From Loktanella gaetbuli (GTDB lineage: Bacteria; Pseudomonadota; Alphaproteobacteria; Rhodobacterales; Rhodobacteraceae): DNA of 64,000 nt. Positions 8,666 through 17,287 of the stretch are shown one piece after another (within the stretch, counting starts at the first letter, position 1; every line of letters starts with the position of its first letter). Made by a program: the position numbers and the translations under genes. The notes under the pieces were generated by a model. That model saw only the letters and a program-made list of their open reading frames with translations. It ran no database searches and was not told the origin of the DNA. The DNA lies in NCBI RefSeq assembly GCF_020531945.1, contig NZ_JAJATZ010000003.1:372001-436000 (forward strand). Reading direction: 5' to 3'.

Positions 8666-10099
8666 GTGTCAAAATACGACTACTTTATCCTGTTTGCGGA
8701 AATGCGGACCGGGTCCAATTTCCTCGAGGCGAACCTGAACAGTTTTGACGGCATTTCCTGTCTGGGCGAGGCGTTCAATCCGCATTTCATCGGGTATCCT
8801 GACACCGACAATGTGCTGGGCATCACGCAGCGCGAACGCGAGGACGATCCCCAGAAACTGATCGACGCCGTCATTGCTGCCCCCGGTCTGAACGGGTTTC
8901 GTTTCTTTAACGATCACGACCCAAGGGTGCTGGACATTGCGCTGACCGATCCGCGCTGCGCCAAGATCATTCTGACCCGCAATCCCGCCGACAGCTATGT
9001 CAGTTGGAAAATCGCGACGGCCACGGGCCAGTGGAAACTGACCAATGCGACCCACGCCAAAACCAGTCAGATCCGGTTCGATCCCGCCGAATTTGAACGT
9101 CATCTGACCGATTTGCAGGGCTTTCAGGTCAGGCTGATGAACACGCTGCAACGCACGGGCCAGACCGCTTTCTATGTCGCCTACGAGGACCTGCACGATG
9201 TCGAGGTGATGAACGGCCTCACGCTTTGGCTGGGGGTCGACAGCCAGATCACGGCCCTGAACAAGAAGCTGAAGAAACAGAACCCGATGCCGATGGCGGA
9301 CAAGGTCGCGAATTTCGACGCGATGGAAACCACCCTTGCGCGTCTGGACCGGTTCAACCTGACCCGGACGCCAAATTTCGAACCGCGCCGTGGCCCGATG
9401 ATCCCGACGTATATCGCTGCGGCACATAGCCCGCTGTTGTATATGCCTCTGAAATCTGGCCCCACGGCTGCGATATCCGACTGGCTGGCGCGTCTGGACA
9501 AGGTTCCGGTCGATGATCTGTTGCAGTCCTTCAGTCAGAAAACGTTGCGCGAATGGCTGCGCGGCAACCCTGCGCATCGCAAATTTACCGTGGTCAGGCA
9601 CCCGGTGATCTGGGCCCATACCGCATTCTGCGAACGGATCGTGTTCAACGGCAAAGGCAGTTTCACCGAGATTCGCGGCACCTTGCGCAAGATGAACGGT
9701 GTCGATGTGCCGGACGGCGGGCCACAGCCCGAAACCCATCCGACCTACAACATGGCCGCGCACAAGATCGCGTTCCTCGCCTTTTTGAAATTCCTGCGCA
9801 ACAACCTGTCTGCGCAGACAGCGGTGCGCACGGATGCCGCATGGGCGTCGCAACTGTCGCTGTTGCAGGCCATGTCGGATTTCGGATTGCCGGATGTGAT
9901 CGTGCGCGAAACCGGTCTGCGCGGTGATCTGGCGCGGCTGGCCGGACAGGTCGGTCACGACACGATGCCAGAGGTGCCGACAGTCACGGACCCCTACGCC
10001 GCGCGCCTCGAGGCGATTTACGACGCGGATATCGAGGCCGCGGCCCGCGACACCTATGGCAAGGATTACGAATCCTTTGGCTTCGGCAGCCTGCGCTGA
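8666..10099 (+). CDS. Tandem sulfotransferase-like protein (two PAPS-binding halves)
   Basis: 477 residues from a GTG, immediately after the GT14 gene. Half one (about 1-235) has the 5'-phosphosulfate loop MRTGSNFLEANL at 13-24, GEAFNP at 34-39, and the 3'-phosphate motif ILTRNPADSYVSWK at 102-115, as in Stf0/NodH-type enzymes. Half two (about 250-477) has MPLKSGPTAAISDWL near 258 and FTVVRHPVIWAHTAF near 307, again a 5'-loop and 3'-site pair, closer to the Sulfotransfer_2 type. Each half should bind PAPS and sulfate a sugar hydroxyl. Its gene neighbours suggest the exported polysaccharide is the acceptor. Length is about twice that of a single-domain enzyme. It ends flush against the convergent ptsN. 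Confidence 0.75.
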   Translation: MSKYDYFILFAEMRTGSNFLEANLNSFDGISCLGEAFNPHFIGYPDTDNVLGITQREREDDPQKLIDAVIAAPGLNGFRFFNDHDPRVLDIALTDPRCAKIILTRNPADSYVSWKIATATGQWKLTNATHAKTSQIRFDPAEFERHLTDLQGFQVRLMNTLQRTGQTAFYVAYEDLHDVEVMNGLTLWLGVDSQITALNKKLKKQNPMPMADKVANFDAMETTLARLDRFNLTRTPNFEPRRGPMIPTYIAAAHSPLLYMPLKSGPTAAISDWLARLDKVPVDDLLQSFSQKTLREWLRGNPAHRKFTVVRHPVIWAHTAFCERIVFNGKGSFTEIRGTLRKMNGVDVPDGGPQPETHPTYNMAAHKIAFLAFLKFLRNNLSAQTAVRTDAAWASQLSLLQAMSDFGLPDVIVRETGLRGDLARLAGQVGHDTMPEVPTVTDPYAARLEAIYDADIEAAARDTYGKDYESFGFGSLR

Positions 10100-10564
10100 T
10101 CAGGCGGCTTGTGACGCGGTCGCTTCGGTCAGGATCATGTGCAGCGTCGCGGGTTCGACGTTCGCGCGCAACTTGGCGCAGACGTCGGGGTTGCGCAGTG
10201 TCCGCGACACCAGTGCAAGCGCCTTGAGGTGATCGACACCCGCCTCTGACGGGGCCAGCAGCGCGAACACCAGATCGACCGGCTGCCGGTCGATCGAGTC
10301 AAAGTTCAGGGGTTTTTCCAGCCGCAAGAAGACGCCGCGCACGGCCTCGACCTGATTCAGCCGCGCATGGGGCAGGGCGATGCCATGTCCGACACCGGTC
10401 GGCCCCAGCCCCTCACGTTCGATCAGGGCCTCGGTGACGTCGCTGGCGGGGACACTGTAGGTCTGCTCCGCCAGCACGCCCAATTCATGAAACAGTCGTT
10501 TCTTGCTGGAACATCCGCCAAGGGTCTTGATCGCGCTTTGTTGCAAGATTTCTGCGAGCTGCAT
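10100..10564 (-). CDS. ptsN: Nitrogen-type phosphotransferase system EIIA component
   Basis: 154 residues. EIIA-Ntr receives phosphate from NPr and regulates potassium and nitrogen/carbon functions rather than transporting sugar. The phospho-acceptor His lies in GIALPHARL (about His66). A GTG is in frame one codon upstream, but GGGGA is spaced about seven bases from ATG 10564 and only about four from the GTG, so I prefer the ATG. It follows hpf by 26 bases in the same direction, the conserved hpf-ptsN order. The stop abuts the stop of the sulfotransferase gene on the other strand with no gap. Confidence 0.93.
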   Translation of the reverse strand: MQLAEILQQSAIKTLGGCSSKKRLFHELGVLAEQTYSVPASDVTEALIEREGLGPTGVGHGIALPHARLNQVEAVRGVFLRLEKPLNFDSIDRQPVDLVFALLAPSEAGVDHLKALALVSRTLRNPDVCAKLRANVEPATLHMILTEATASQAA

Positions 10565-10590
10565 CACAATTCCCCAGGACGGCTGACGGA

Positions 10591-11172
10591 CTACTCCTCA
10601 CGCGTGTGAGGATCGACCCATCCAATGTTTCCGTCTTCCCGTCTATAAACTACATTGATCCGGTTGTGTTTTTCGTTGCGAAAAACCAGCACCGGGCTGC
10701 TTGCGAGTTCCATTTGCATGACCGCTTCACCGACAGACAGCGACGGGATCTTGGCTTCCGTTTCTGCCACGATCACGGGTACGTCGCTGGTCTGCTCTGT
10801 CTCGTCGTTGTCATCTGTCGTTGCGGCGAGGATATACGCGCCACCTCCAGAGATTTCAACCGGATCGGGACGGTCCCTGTGATGGTCTTTCAACCGGCGC
10901 TTGTAGCGGCGCAGCTGCTTGTCCATTTTTTCGCAACAAGCGTCAAAAGCGGCATAGATTTCAGGGTCGCGGGCGGTGGCCTGCACCGTCAGGCCGGTCG
11001 ACAGATGAACGACGGCCTCGGCAACGAATTCATGGCCGGTCTTGGAAAAAACCACGATCGCCTCGGTCGGGCGGCCCGCATATTTTGACAGCGTTTCACC
11101 CATCTCGGTCTGCACGTGGGTTTGCAGCGCCTCGCCGATGTCGATTTGCTTGCCACTGATTTGATAGCGCAT
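10591..11172 (-). CDS. hpf: Ribosome hibernation promoting factor, long form
   Basis: 193 residues, the long HPF type. The N-terminal S30AE domain (about 1-105, starting MRYQISGKQIDIGEAL) binds the 30S decoding region. After an acidic linker (TTDDNDETEQ) a C-terminal domain (about 130-193, KIPSLSVGEAVMQMEL and NVVYRREDGNIGW) mediates 70S pairing into 100S particles. An excellent AAGGAG lies six bases before the ATG. A promoter-like TTGACA element sits in the 214-base gap upstream, so hpf-ptsN can be made independently of lptB, as expected for a stationary-phase gene. Confidence 0.95.
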   Translation of the reverse strand: MRYQISGKQIDIGEALQTHVQTEMGETLSKYAGRPTEAIVVFSKTGHEFVAEAVVHLSTGLTVQATARDPEIYAAFDACCEKMDKQLRRYKRRLKDHHRDRPDPVEISGGGAYILAATTDDNDETEQTSDVPVIVAETEAKIPSLSVGEAVMQMELASSPVLVFRNEKHNRINVVYRREDGNIGWVDPHTREE

Positions 11173-11349
11173 GGTTTTCTCCTTGGATGGTCGTGCAGGC
11201 GTGCAGGTACCGCGCCCTCAGGCGGTGGCACCGATGTCGTTTCTGCGGGTGAAAAATGAAGAAAATGGTCTGCCTGATCCGCCGAACCGGTCCTTTTCAG
11301 ACGCGGTGGGGACGAAAAAGAAAGGGGATCCATTCATCGTCATCCCTTG

Positions 11350-11379
11350 AATGAAGCGCTGAAACCGCCCGTGTGTCAA
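11350..11379 (-). promoter_or_regulatory. Candidate sigma-70 type promoter for hpf-ptsN
   Basis: On the minus strand a perfect TTGACA (11374-11379) is followed after 18 bases by TTCATT (11350-11355). It lies just past the lptB stop and about 180 bases before the hpf start. The -35 is a consensus match and the -10 is mediocre. Between it and hpf I see no gene, only non-coding sequence. Confidence 0.4.
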
Positions 11380-11386
11380 TGGCGTA

Positions 11387-12139
11387 TCAATTCACGCGAA
11401 AGCTGTCGCCCAGATAGACGCGGCGCACGTTCTCGTCCTTGACGACTTCTTCGGCGGTGCCGGACATCAGAACCTTGCCGTCATTCAAAATATAAGCGCG
11501 ATCAACGATTTGCAGCGTTTCCTGCACGTTGTGGTCGGTAATCAGAACGCCGATTCCACGGTTTTTCAGATCTGCGACCAATCCGCGGATTTCCGCGACC
11601 GCGATCGGGTCCACCCCGGCAAAGGGTTCGTCCAGCAGCACGTATTTCGGCCCTGCCGCCAGACATCGCGCGATTTCCGCGCGGCGGCGTTCGCCGCCCG
11701 ACAGCGCGACCGACGGCGCCCGGCGCAGGTGGCTGATCGAAAATTCCGACAGCAGGCGTTCCAGCTTGTCGCGGCGGCGTTTCTTGTCGGGTTCGGCGAT
11801 TTCCAGCACGGCAAGTATGTTGTCCTCGACCGTCAATCCACGAAAGATCGACATTTCCTGCGGCAGATAGCCGATGCCGCGGTTGGCACGGCGGTACATT
11901 GGCAATGTCGTGACATCCTCGCCATCGACGCTGACTTGCCCGCCTTCCAGCCGGATCAAACCGGCGATCAGGTAAAAACATGTGGTCTTGCCCGACCCGT
12001 TCGGGCCCAGCAACGCCACAACCTCGCCCTGGCCCAAATCCAGGCTCACATCGCGAATCACGGGCCGCTTGCGGTAGGATTTGCGCAGGTGGCGCACCAC
12101 AAGCCCGCGATCACCACCGGGCACGGCGAGGTCTTTCAT
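11387..12139 (-). CDS. lptB: LPS export ABC transporter ATPase
   Basis: 250 residues. It powers LPS extraction from the inner membrane with LptFG and LptC. Walker A is GPNGSGKTTCF, the signature loop is ALSGGERRRAEIARCL, Walker B is YVLLDEPFAGVDP and the switch is ITDHNV. The start overlaps the lptA stop (ATGA). Order lptC-lptA-lptB is standard, but the gene normally next, rpoN, is absent, and hpf follows after a 214-base gap. Confidence 0.96.
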   Translation of the reverse strand: MKDLAVPGGDRGLVVRHLRKSYRKRPVIRDVSLDLGQGEVVALLGPNGSGKTTCFYLIAGLIRLEGGQVSVDGEDVTTLPMYRRANRGIGYLPQEMSIFRGLTVEDNILAVLEIAEPDKKRRRDKLERLLSEFSISHLRRAPSVALSGGERRRAEIARCLAAGPKYVLLDEPFAGVDPIAVAEIRGLVADLKNRGIGVLITDHNVQETLQIVDRAYILNDGKVLMSGTAEEVVKDENVRRVYLGDSFRVN

Positions 12140-12621
12140 CAGTTGCCGCCTTGCTGAAACACGGTGCTGACCCGGCCCGACATCTGTGCGCGCCCTGTGT
12201 TCAGGTCGACGACCATGGTTTGCGAGGACAGCGCCGATGCGCCCTGCGTCAGCAGCACGTCACCGTTCAGTGTCAGCGTGCCGGCCTGCAGGTCATAGTC
12301 GGCGGTCTGCGCCTCTGCGGCTTCGGTTGCGGTGACGAATGTTACGCCGCCGCTGGCCTGCAACCTGGCAATGTCGCCGCTGTCAGCGCCATAAGTAACG
12401 TCGACCTGCGGCGCAGACAGGCGCAGATCGCCCTGTCCGATCACCACGTTGCCGCTGAACACGGCCGTGCCGGCGTCCTGGTCCACGTTCAGGTTATCCG
12501 CCGTCACCTCGACCGGGGCATTCGGATCGGCTGAAATGCCGCCCAGATTGATGTTGGTCTGCGCCAATGCGGGTCCGGCCAGCAGGGCCCAGATCAGGGC
12601 GGTCATTCGTTTCATGGTCAT
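12139..12621 (-). CDS. lptA: LPS transport periplasmic protein LptA
   Basis: 160 residues with a signal peptide (about 1-20, ending GPALAQ). The mature part has the OstA-like beta-jellyroll pattern: PVEVTADNLNVDQDAGTAVF and VVIGQGDLRLSAPQVDVTY. It forms the periplasmic bridge that passes LPS to the outer membrane. I use the ATG at 12621 because it overlaps the lptC stop (ATGA); a second in-frame ATG two codons on is possible. Confidence 0.93.
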   Translation of the reverse strand: MTMKRMTALIWALLAGPALAQTNINLGGISADPNAPVEVTADNLNVDQDAGTAVFSGNVVIGQGDLRLSAPQVDVTYGADSGDIARLQASGGVTFVTATEAAEAQTADYDLQAGTLTLNGDVLLTQGASALSSQTMVVDLNTGRAQMSGRVSTVFQQGGN

Positions 12622-13229
12622 TCCTCGCCCGTTTGCTGCGGCACAAACACCAGCCGCACGCCGTCACTGAATTGCAGCTGCGTGCCCTGTCCGTTCCCGC
12701 TCAACTGTATCCGAGCCTGCCCCGCCGTCAAATCACCGTAAGGTGCCTTGATCGCCAATGCCCCGTCAGAGGTAATGACGCCCGTCGCGAGGTCGGCGTT
12801 CAGACCGGCGGTTTCCATCGCATACCCCGTAGACAGGTCCAGCCGTGCCAGGCCGGTCAGGGTCGCCTGCTGTGCAGCAGTGTTCATCGTGCCATTGCCC
12901 GCCGTCACCCGAAGCGATGTGCCGTCCAAACCGTCCAGGGCCAACCGGGGCCGCGTCACGTCCACGAGGTCGGGATCTGTCGCACCGGGCTGGGCCGAGG
13001 TCGCGGTAAGCGCGATACTGTCGCCCGTATCGGTCAGCCCGGTGAACCGGGGCGCACCGATCCGCTGTTCATCCGCCACCGCGTCGATCTGGGCAAACGG
13101 GATTTCAGTCTCCGCCGGGTCGCCGCGCGCAATCAGAAACAGCGTGGACAGCAGGATCAGCGCCCCCAGTGGCAGCAGGATGCGCAGCCAACCCACCACC
13201 TGTGTATGGAGGCTGATATCCCGTGACAT
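12618..13229 (-). CDS. lptC: LPS export protein LptC
   Basis: 203 residues with one N-terminal membrane anchor (VVGWLRILLPLGALILLSTL, about 11-30) and a periplasmic beta-rich domain. It joins the LptBFG machine to LptA. Sequence conservation in this family is low, so the call rests on the anchor topology, the length and the position between kdsD (three bases upstream) and lptA. Confidence 0.88.
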   Translation of the reverse strand: MSRDISLHTQVVGWLRILLPLGALILLSTLFLIARGDPAETEIPFAQIDAVADEQRIGAPRFTGLTDTGDSIALTATSAQPGATDPDLVDVTRPRLALDGLDGTSLRVTAGNGTMNTAAQQATLTGLARLDLSTGYAMETAGLNADLATGVITSDGALAIKAPYGDLTAGQARIQLSGNGQGTQLQFSDGVRLVFVPQQTGEE

Positions 13230-13232
13230 GGC

Positions 13233-14195
13233 TCAGGCGACGCCCGCGCGCAGGCAGTCGTGGATATGCAGGATCCCCGCAATGCGGTTATCGGCATCAA
13301 GGGCGAACAGGCAGGTGATCTTGCGCGCGTTCATTACGCCGACGGCACGTTCGGCCAATGCACCCGCGGGCACGGTCGTGGGGTTCGGGGTCATCACTTC
13401 GGATGCGGTATGGTCCAGCAGGCCCTGCATGTGGCGACGCAAGTCACCGTCGGTAATCACACCGGCCAGCCCGCCGTCAGCGCTTGCGATGCCTGCGACG
13501 CCGAATCCCTTTTGGCTGATCGTCAGCAGCACCTCTCCCATCGGCGTGTCTGCGCTGACAAGGGGCAGCGCGTCGCCGGTGTGCATCAGGTCAGCGACCT
13601 TGGACAGGCGCGCGCCCAGCTTGCCGCCGGGATGCACGTCGCGGAAATTTTCCGGCGTGAATTTGCGGTGTTCCATCAGCGCGATGGCCAAGGCATCGCC
13701 CAGCGCCAAGGTCATCGTCGTCGAAATCGTAGGCACCACGCCGGTGCCGCAGGCCTCGCCCAGCTGCGGCAGGATCAGCGCGATGTCAGCCTGACGGCAC
13801 AGCGTGCTTTCCGCGCGGCTGGCGACACCGATCAGCGGAATGTCATAGCGGCGGGTATAGGCCACGATATCGGACAATTCCGGGGTTTCACCCGAATTGG
13901 ACAAGACGATCACCACATCGCCCCGCGCCAACATGCCCAGATCGCCGTGGCTGGCCTCGGCGGGGTGGACGAAATGCGCGGGCGTGCCGGTGCTGGCTAG
14001 CGTCGCGGCGATCTTCTTGCCGATATGGCCCGATTTGCCCATGCCGGAAATAATGATCCGGCCTGTCGCCTTCAGCAGCAGGGCAACAGCGGCATCGAAA
14101 TCAGCACCAAGCGACCGCGACAGCGCAGTCAGCGCCGCGGCCTCTGCGTCGATGACCCGGCGGCCCACGGCCTGAAATGAATCTGCCCCGGACAT
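13233..14195 (-). CDS. kdsD: Arabinose-5-phosphate isomerase (KdsD/KpsF)
   Basis: 320 residues. It converts ribulose-5-phosphate to arabinose-5-phosphate, the first committed step to Kdo. The SIS domain (about 30-175) shows ISGMGKSGHIGKKIAATL, then GTPAHFVHPAEASHGDLGM and VLSNSGETPEL. Two CBS modules fill residues 200-320 (for example MTPNPTTVPAG). It heads the lpt cluster and overlaps the RNase D gene stop by one base. Together with the kdsB-like gene at 1732 it supplies CMP-Kdo. Confidence 0.94.
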   Translation of the reverse strand: MSGADSFQAVGRRVIDAEAAALTALSRSLGADFDAAVALLLKATGRIIISGMGKSGHIGKKIAATLASTGTPAHFVHPAEASHGDLGMLARGDVVIVLSNSGETPELSDIVAYTRRYDIPLIGVASRAESTLCRQADIALILPQLGEACGTGVVPTISTTMTLALGDALAIALMEHRKFTPENFRDVHPGGKLGARLSKVADLMHTGDALPLVSADTPMGEVLLTISQKGFGVAGIASADGGLAGVITDGDLRRHMQGLLDHTASEVMTPNPTTVPAGALAERAVGVMNARKITCLFALDADNRIAGILHIHDCLRAGVA

Positions 14196-14806
14196 CAGTG
14201 CGAAAAGATGTCAGTTTCAGGCCAGCCGACCAGATCGAGTTTCGCCCGCGTCGGCAGGAAATCGAAACAGGACTGGGCCAGATCCATGCGGCCTTCGCGT
14301 TCCAGCCGCAGGTTCAGCTCGTCCCGCAACTGATGCAGGTACAGCACATCGGATGCGGCATAATTCAACTGCGCCTCGGTCAGGGTTTCGGCACCCCAGT
14401 CGCTTTGCTGTTGGTGTTTGGAAATATCGACCCCGACCAGTTCCTGCAGCAGGTATTTCAGCCCGTGACGGTCGGTGAAGGTCCGCACCATCTTGGACGC
14501 GATTTTCGTGCAATAGACGGGCGCGGCCAGTGTACCGAATGCATGTTCCATCGCGGCGATGTCAAAGCGCCCGAAATGGAACAATTTCAGCACCTTTGGG
14601 TCGGCCAGCATCCGGCACAGGTTCGGGGCCTCTGTCTGGCCTTTGGCGACCTGCACCAGATGGCAGTCGCCGTCGCCGCCGGACATCTGGATCAGGCACA
14701 GCCGGTCGCGGTGTGGATTCAGGCCCATGGTTTCGCAATCGATGGCAACCACCGGTCCCAGATCCAGCCCGTCGGGCAGATCGTTTTGATACAGATGGTT
14801 CGCCAT
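14195..14806 (-). CDS. Ribonuclease D-type 3'-5' exonuclease, HRDC-less
   Basis: 203 residues, just the DEDDy exonuclease fold without the C-terminal HRDC repeats of full RNase D. The catalytic residues appear in VAIDCETMGL (Exo I), HFGRFDIAAM (Exo II) and LNYAASDVLYL (Exo III, with the Tyr). Such short RNase D-like proteins are common in Alphaproteobacteria, where they are usually placed before kdsD and lptC. Likely roles are tRNA or structured RNA 3' trimming. Its stop overlaps the kdsD start. Confidence 0.88.
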   Translation of the reverse strand: MANHLYQNDLPDGLDLGPVVAIDCETMGLNPHRDRLCLIQMSGGDGDCHLVQVAKGQTEAPNLCRMLADPKVLKLFHFGRFDIAAMEHAFGTLAAPVYCTKIASKMVRTFTDRHGLKYLLQELVGVDISKHQQQSDWGAETLTEAQLNYAASDVLYLHQLRDELNLRLEREGRMDLAQSCFDFLPTRAKLDLVGWPETDIFSH

Positions 14807-14884
14807 GGTGGTTCCGCTTTCCTTGGGTTCGCTGTCAGATAGGACGCTGTGGCGCCTCGCTCAACCCCCTTTGGCCTTGGCGGA

Positions 14885-15601
14885 TCAGACCCCGCGCAGC
14901 GATCCGGGTTCCAGATCGGCGTAGATCGGCAGATGGTCCGAGGCCGCACGGGTCAGTTTCGTGTCGATCATGCCCGTGTCGATCAGGTCCAGCCGACGAT
15001 CTACCGCGATGCGATCCAGCGGTGCCAGTCGCCAGCGCGCATGATAGCTGCGACCGGGCGCATGCAGGCTGTGGCTCTTGGCAAAGGGGCCGAGGCCGCG
15101 GTGCAGCGTCCATTCATTCAGATCACCGGCAAGGATGGTCTGGATGTCCGATTGGTCCGCGATCCACGCGAGTATCGCATTTTGTTGCGCGACCCGTGAC
15201 CGCCGCAACAGGCCTATGTGCAGACCGATCACGCGCAGCGGTCCCTGTGGCGTGTCGATGATGGCAGAAACGGCACCGCGCGGTTCGAATCCGGGCAGGG
15301 GGATGCGGGTGATCTGCCGTGCCGTCCAATCCGCGCGCAGCAGGATGGCATTGCCATGCCAGCCCATGCTGACGTCGGTGTCCGCGACCGCCAGCGGCGC
15401 AAGGCCGATATCGCCCAGCGCGTCCTCGGACAGCACCGCAGGACGGTTACCCAACCGCAGATCGGCCTCTTGTAGCAAAACGATATCAGCCTGGGTGTGC
15501 GACAGCACGCGGACGATCCGCATGGGATCGCGCCTGCGGTCGGTGCCTAACGCCTTGCGGATGTTGTAGCTCAGCAGCCTGATCGGCCTGTCCTCGGTCA
15601 T
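14885..15601 (-). CDS. Endonuclease/exonuclease/phosphatase family protein
   Basis: 238 residues from ATG 15601, which overlaps the stop of the phospholipase D gene (ATGA). An open frame continues upstream but lies within that gene. EEP-fold motifs: LLSYNIRKALG at the start, IVLLQEAD (metal Glu), GNAILLR, ILAGDLNEW and ASDHLPIYADL (catalytic Asp-His pair). There is no signal peptide. Members include DNases and phosphodiesterases, and the pairing with a phospholipase D gene is common in this family. The substrate is unknown. Confidence 0.85.
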   Translation of the reverse strand: MTEDRPIRLLSYNIRKALGTDRRRDPMRIVRVLSHTQADIVLLQEADLRLGNRPAVLSEDALGDIGLAPLAVADTDVSMGWHGNAILLRADWTARQITRIPLPGFEPRGAVSAIIDTPQGPLRVIGLHIGLLRRSRVAQQNAILAWIADQSDIQTILAGDLNEWTLHRGLGPFAKSHSLHAPGRSYHARWRLAPLDRIAVDRRLDLIDTGMIDTKLTRAASDHLPIYADLEPGSLRGV

Positions 15602-16950
15602 AACACGGGTGCCCCGATGCGGAAAAATCCCTCTGCGATGCGGCGCAGCGTACCGGCCTCTGCGACGCCGACCGTGCAGCGGTCCGACAGTCCCGTGAAC
15701 CAATTCGCAATCAGCGCCGCACTGGCGTCATCATGCAGTACCAGTGTCGTTTCAAAATTAAGTAACATTGACCGCACATCGCAATTGCTGGACCCGACGT
15801 AGGCGTTTGTGTCGATCACGCCTGCCTTGGCATGCATCATGCCGTCCGCGAACAGCAGGACCTGCACGCCTGCCTCCTGCAATTCGCGCAGATAGGCGCC
15901 GCGTGCGAAATCGGCGATCATCTGGTTCGATTTGTGCGGCAGCAGCAGCCTGACATCGACTTGCCGCCGGGCTGCCACGGCCAGCGCCTCGGACAGGCTG
16001 TCGGTGGGCAGGAAATAGGGTGTCGCGATCCAGACCCGGTCGCGGGCGCGGTGGATGGCGTTCACCAGCGAATCGTGGAACCCGTCGTGCGGCAGGTCCG
16101 GACCGGACGGGACCAGTTGCACGACGGCCGCGCCGTGGCTGTCCGCAGCACCGCCCTTGGCGTCGATCTGGGTGGCCGCCACGGACCAGTCGGATGCAAA
16201 GACATCGCCAAAGCTTGTCACCGCCGGGCCAGTCAGGACGTAGGCCAGATCGACCCAGGCCTCTGGTGTGTCATCCAGATAGTTGCGCGCGATGTTCATG
16301 CCGCCCGAAAACACCCGCACCCCGTCCGCGATCAGCATCTTGCGGTGGTTGCGCAGGTTGATGTGTCCGCGCTGCGGTCGCTGCGTAAAAGGAGAGAAAT
16401 AGGCCACCTGACCGCCAGCGGCCTTCAGTGCGCGCAGCGCTTTTGTCGGAGGTCGCAATGTCCCCAGCCGGTCGATCAGCAGCCGGACCTGCACGCCCTC
16501 GGTTGCGCGCCGGGTCAATTGCGCCACGAAATCCGTACCCGTCGGGTCGTTCGCGACGATGTAGAACAATGCGTCGATCCGGTGCTGCGCCCCTGCGATC
16601 AGGTCGGTCAGTGCCTCTCGGGCGGTGTGCGGGCGATCAAGCAGTGTCAGATCATGCCCCGCGGTGGCCGGCGGCAGGTCATAGCACCGCAGTGTTCTGT
16701 CCCAGCCGTCGACCGGGTCAGGGGCATCGACGTCGCGAAACTGAATGCTGTTGTCCTTGCCCGGGCGCTTGCGAAACCCCAGCACGATGAAAATCGGGAC
16801 CGTCAGGTAGGGCAGCACGACCAGCGCCAGCAACCACGCCGCGGTCGATTGCGGCGTTCTGCGTTGCTGCAACATGAATGCGGCTGCCAGCAGCACCAGC
16901 AGCGTCAGGAAAACGATTTCGAAATGGGTGGTTAGCAGGCTGAACGGCAC
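15598..16950 (-). CDS. Phospholipase D family protein, cardiolipin synthase type
   Basis: 450 residues. Two N-terminal membrane helices (about 8-27 and 37-58, a PLD nuclease N-terminal region) anchor it. Two HxKxxxxD motifs follow, NHRKMLIADG near 205 and MHAKAGVID near 375, each followed by a Gly/Ser-rich stretch (FSGGMN, VGSSN). That layout matches bacterial cardiolipin synthases, which condense phosphatidylglycerol, but related phospholipases share it. The next gene on the strand overlaps by four bases. Confidence 0.88.
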   Translation of the reverse strand: MPFSLLTTHFEIVFLTLLVLLAAAFMLQQRRTPQSTAAWLLALVVLPYLTVPIFIVLGFRKRPGKDNSIQFRDVDAPDPVDGWDRTLRCYDLPPATAGHDLTLLDRPHTAREALTDLIAGAQHRIDALFYIVANDPTGTDFVAQLTRRATEGVQVRLLIDRLGTLRPPTKALRALKAAGGQVAYFSPFTQRPQRGHINLRNHRKMLIADGVRVFSGGMNIARNYLDDTPEAWVDLAYVLTGPAVTSFGDVFASDWSVAATQIDAKGGAADSHGAAVVQLVPSGPDLPHDGFHDSLVNAIHRARDRVWIATPYFLPTDSLSEALAVAARRQVDVRLLLPHKSNQMIADFARGAYLRELQEAGVQVLLFADGMMHAKAGVIDTNAYVGSSNCDVRSMLLNFETTLVLHDDASAALIANWFTGLSDRCTVGVAEAGTLRRIAEGFFRIGAPVL

Positions 16951-17052
16951 GGTGTATCCTCTGGCGCGATACCCTAGCCTAGACCCCGGCAGGCGTCATT
17001 CCAACGATGACCTGTGTGCCCCGAGGGGAAGCGTTGATCTGAGGGGAAATCG

Positions 17053-17138
17053 TGGTGCCCAGGAGAGGACTCGAACCTCCACACCGTTGCCAGTACTAGC
17101 ACCTGAAGCTAGCGCGTCTACCATTCCGCCACCTGGGC
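17053..17138 (-). tRNA. tRNA-Leu (anticodon CAG)
   Basis: The minus strand reads GCCCAGG at the 5' end and CCTGGGC-A-CCA at the 3' end, a perfect seven-pair acceptor stem with encoded CCA. The anticodon stem CTAGC/GCTAG encloses the loop TTCAGGT, so the anticodon is CAG (CUG codons). A long variable arm follows, as in type II Leu tRNAs, and GGTTCGAGTCC marks the T arm. Confidence 0.95.
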
Positions 17139-17287
17139 AGGTCACGTGAGGGGCGATTTAGAAGGAGTGCGGGGGACTGTAAACCCCTCTTTTTGCGTCA
17201 CGCTCACGAATTTGCCGCAGCGCCTTTCGTCTTGCTCGTGGGCGGGGTGCGGTTTACATCAGCGGGGTACTGCAAAAGAGGCGTCCC

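Noticed and set aside
8669..9958. 429-codon frame antisense to the sulfotransferase
   Set aside because: The plus strand has two full enzyme motif pairs; the antisense frame has none.
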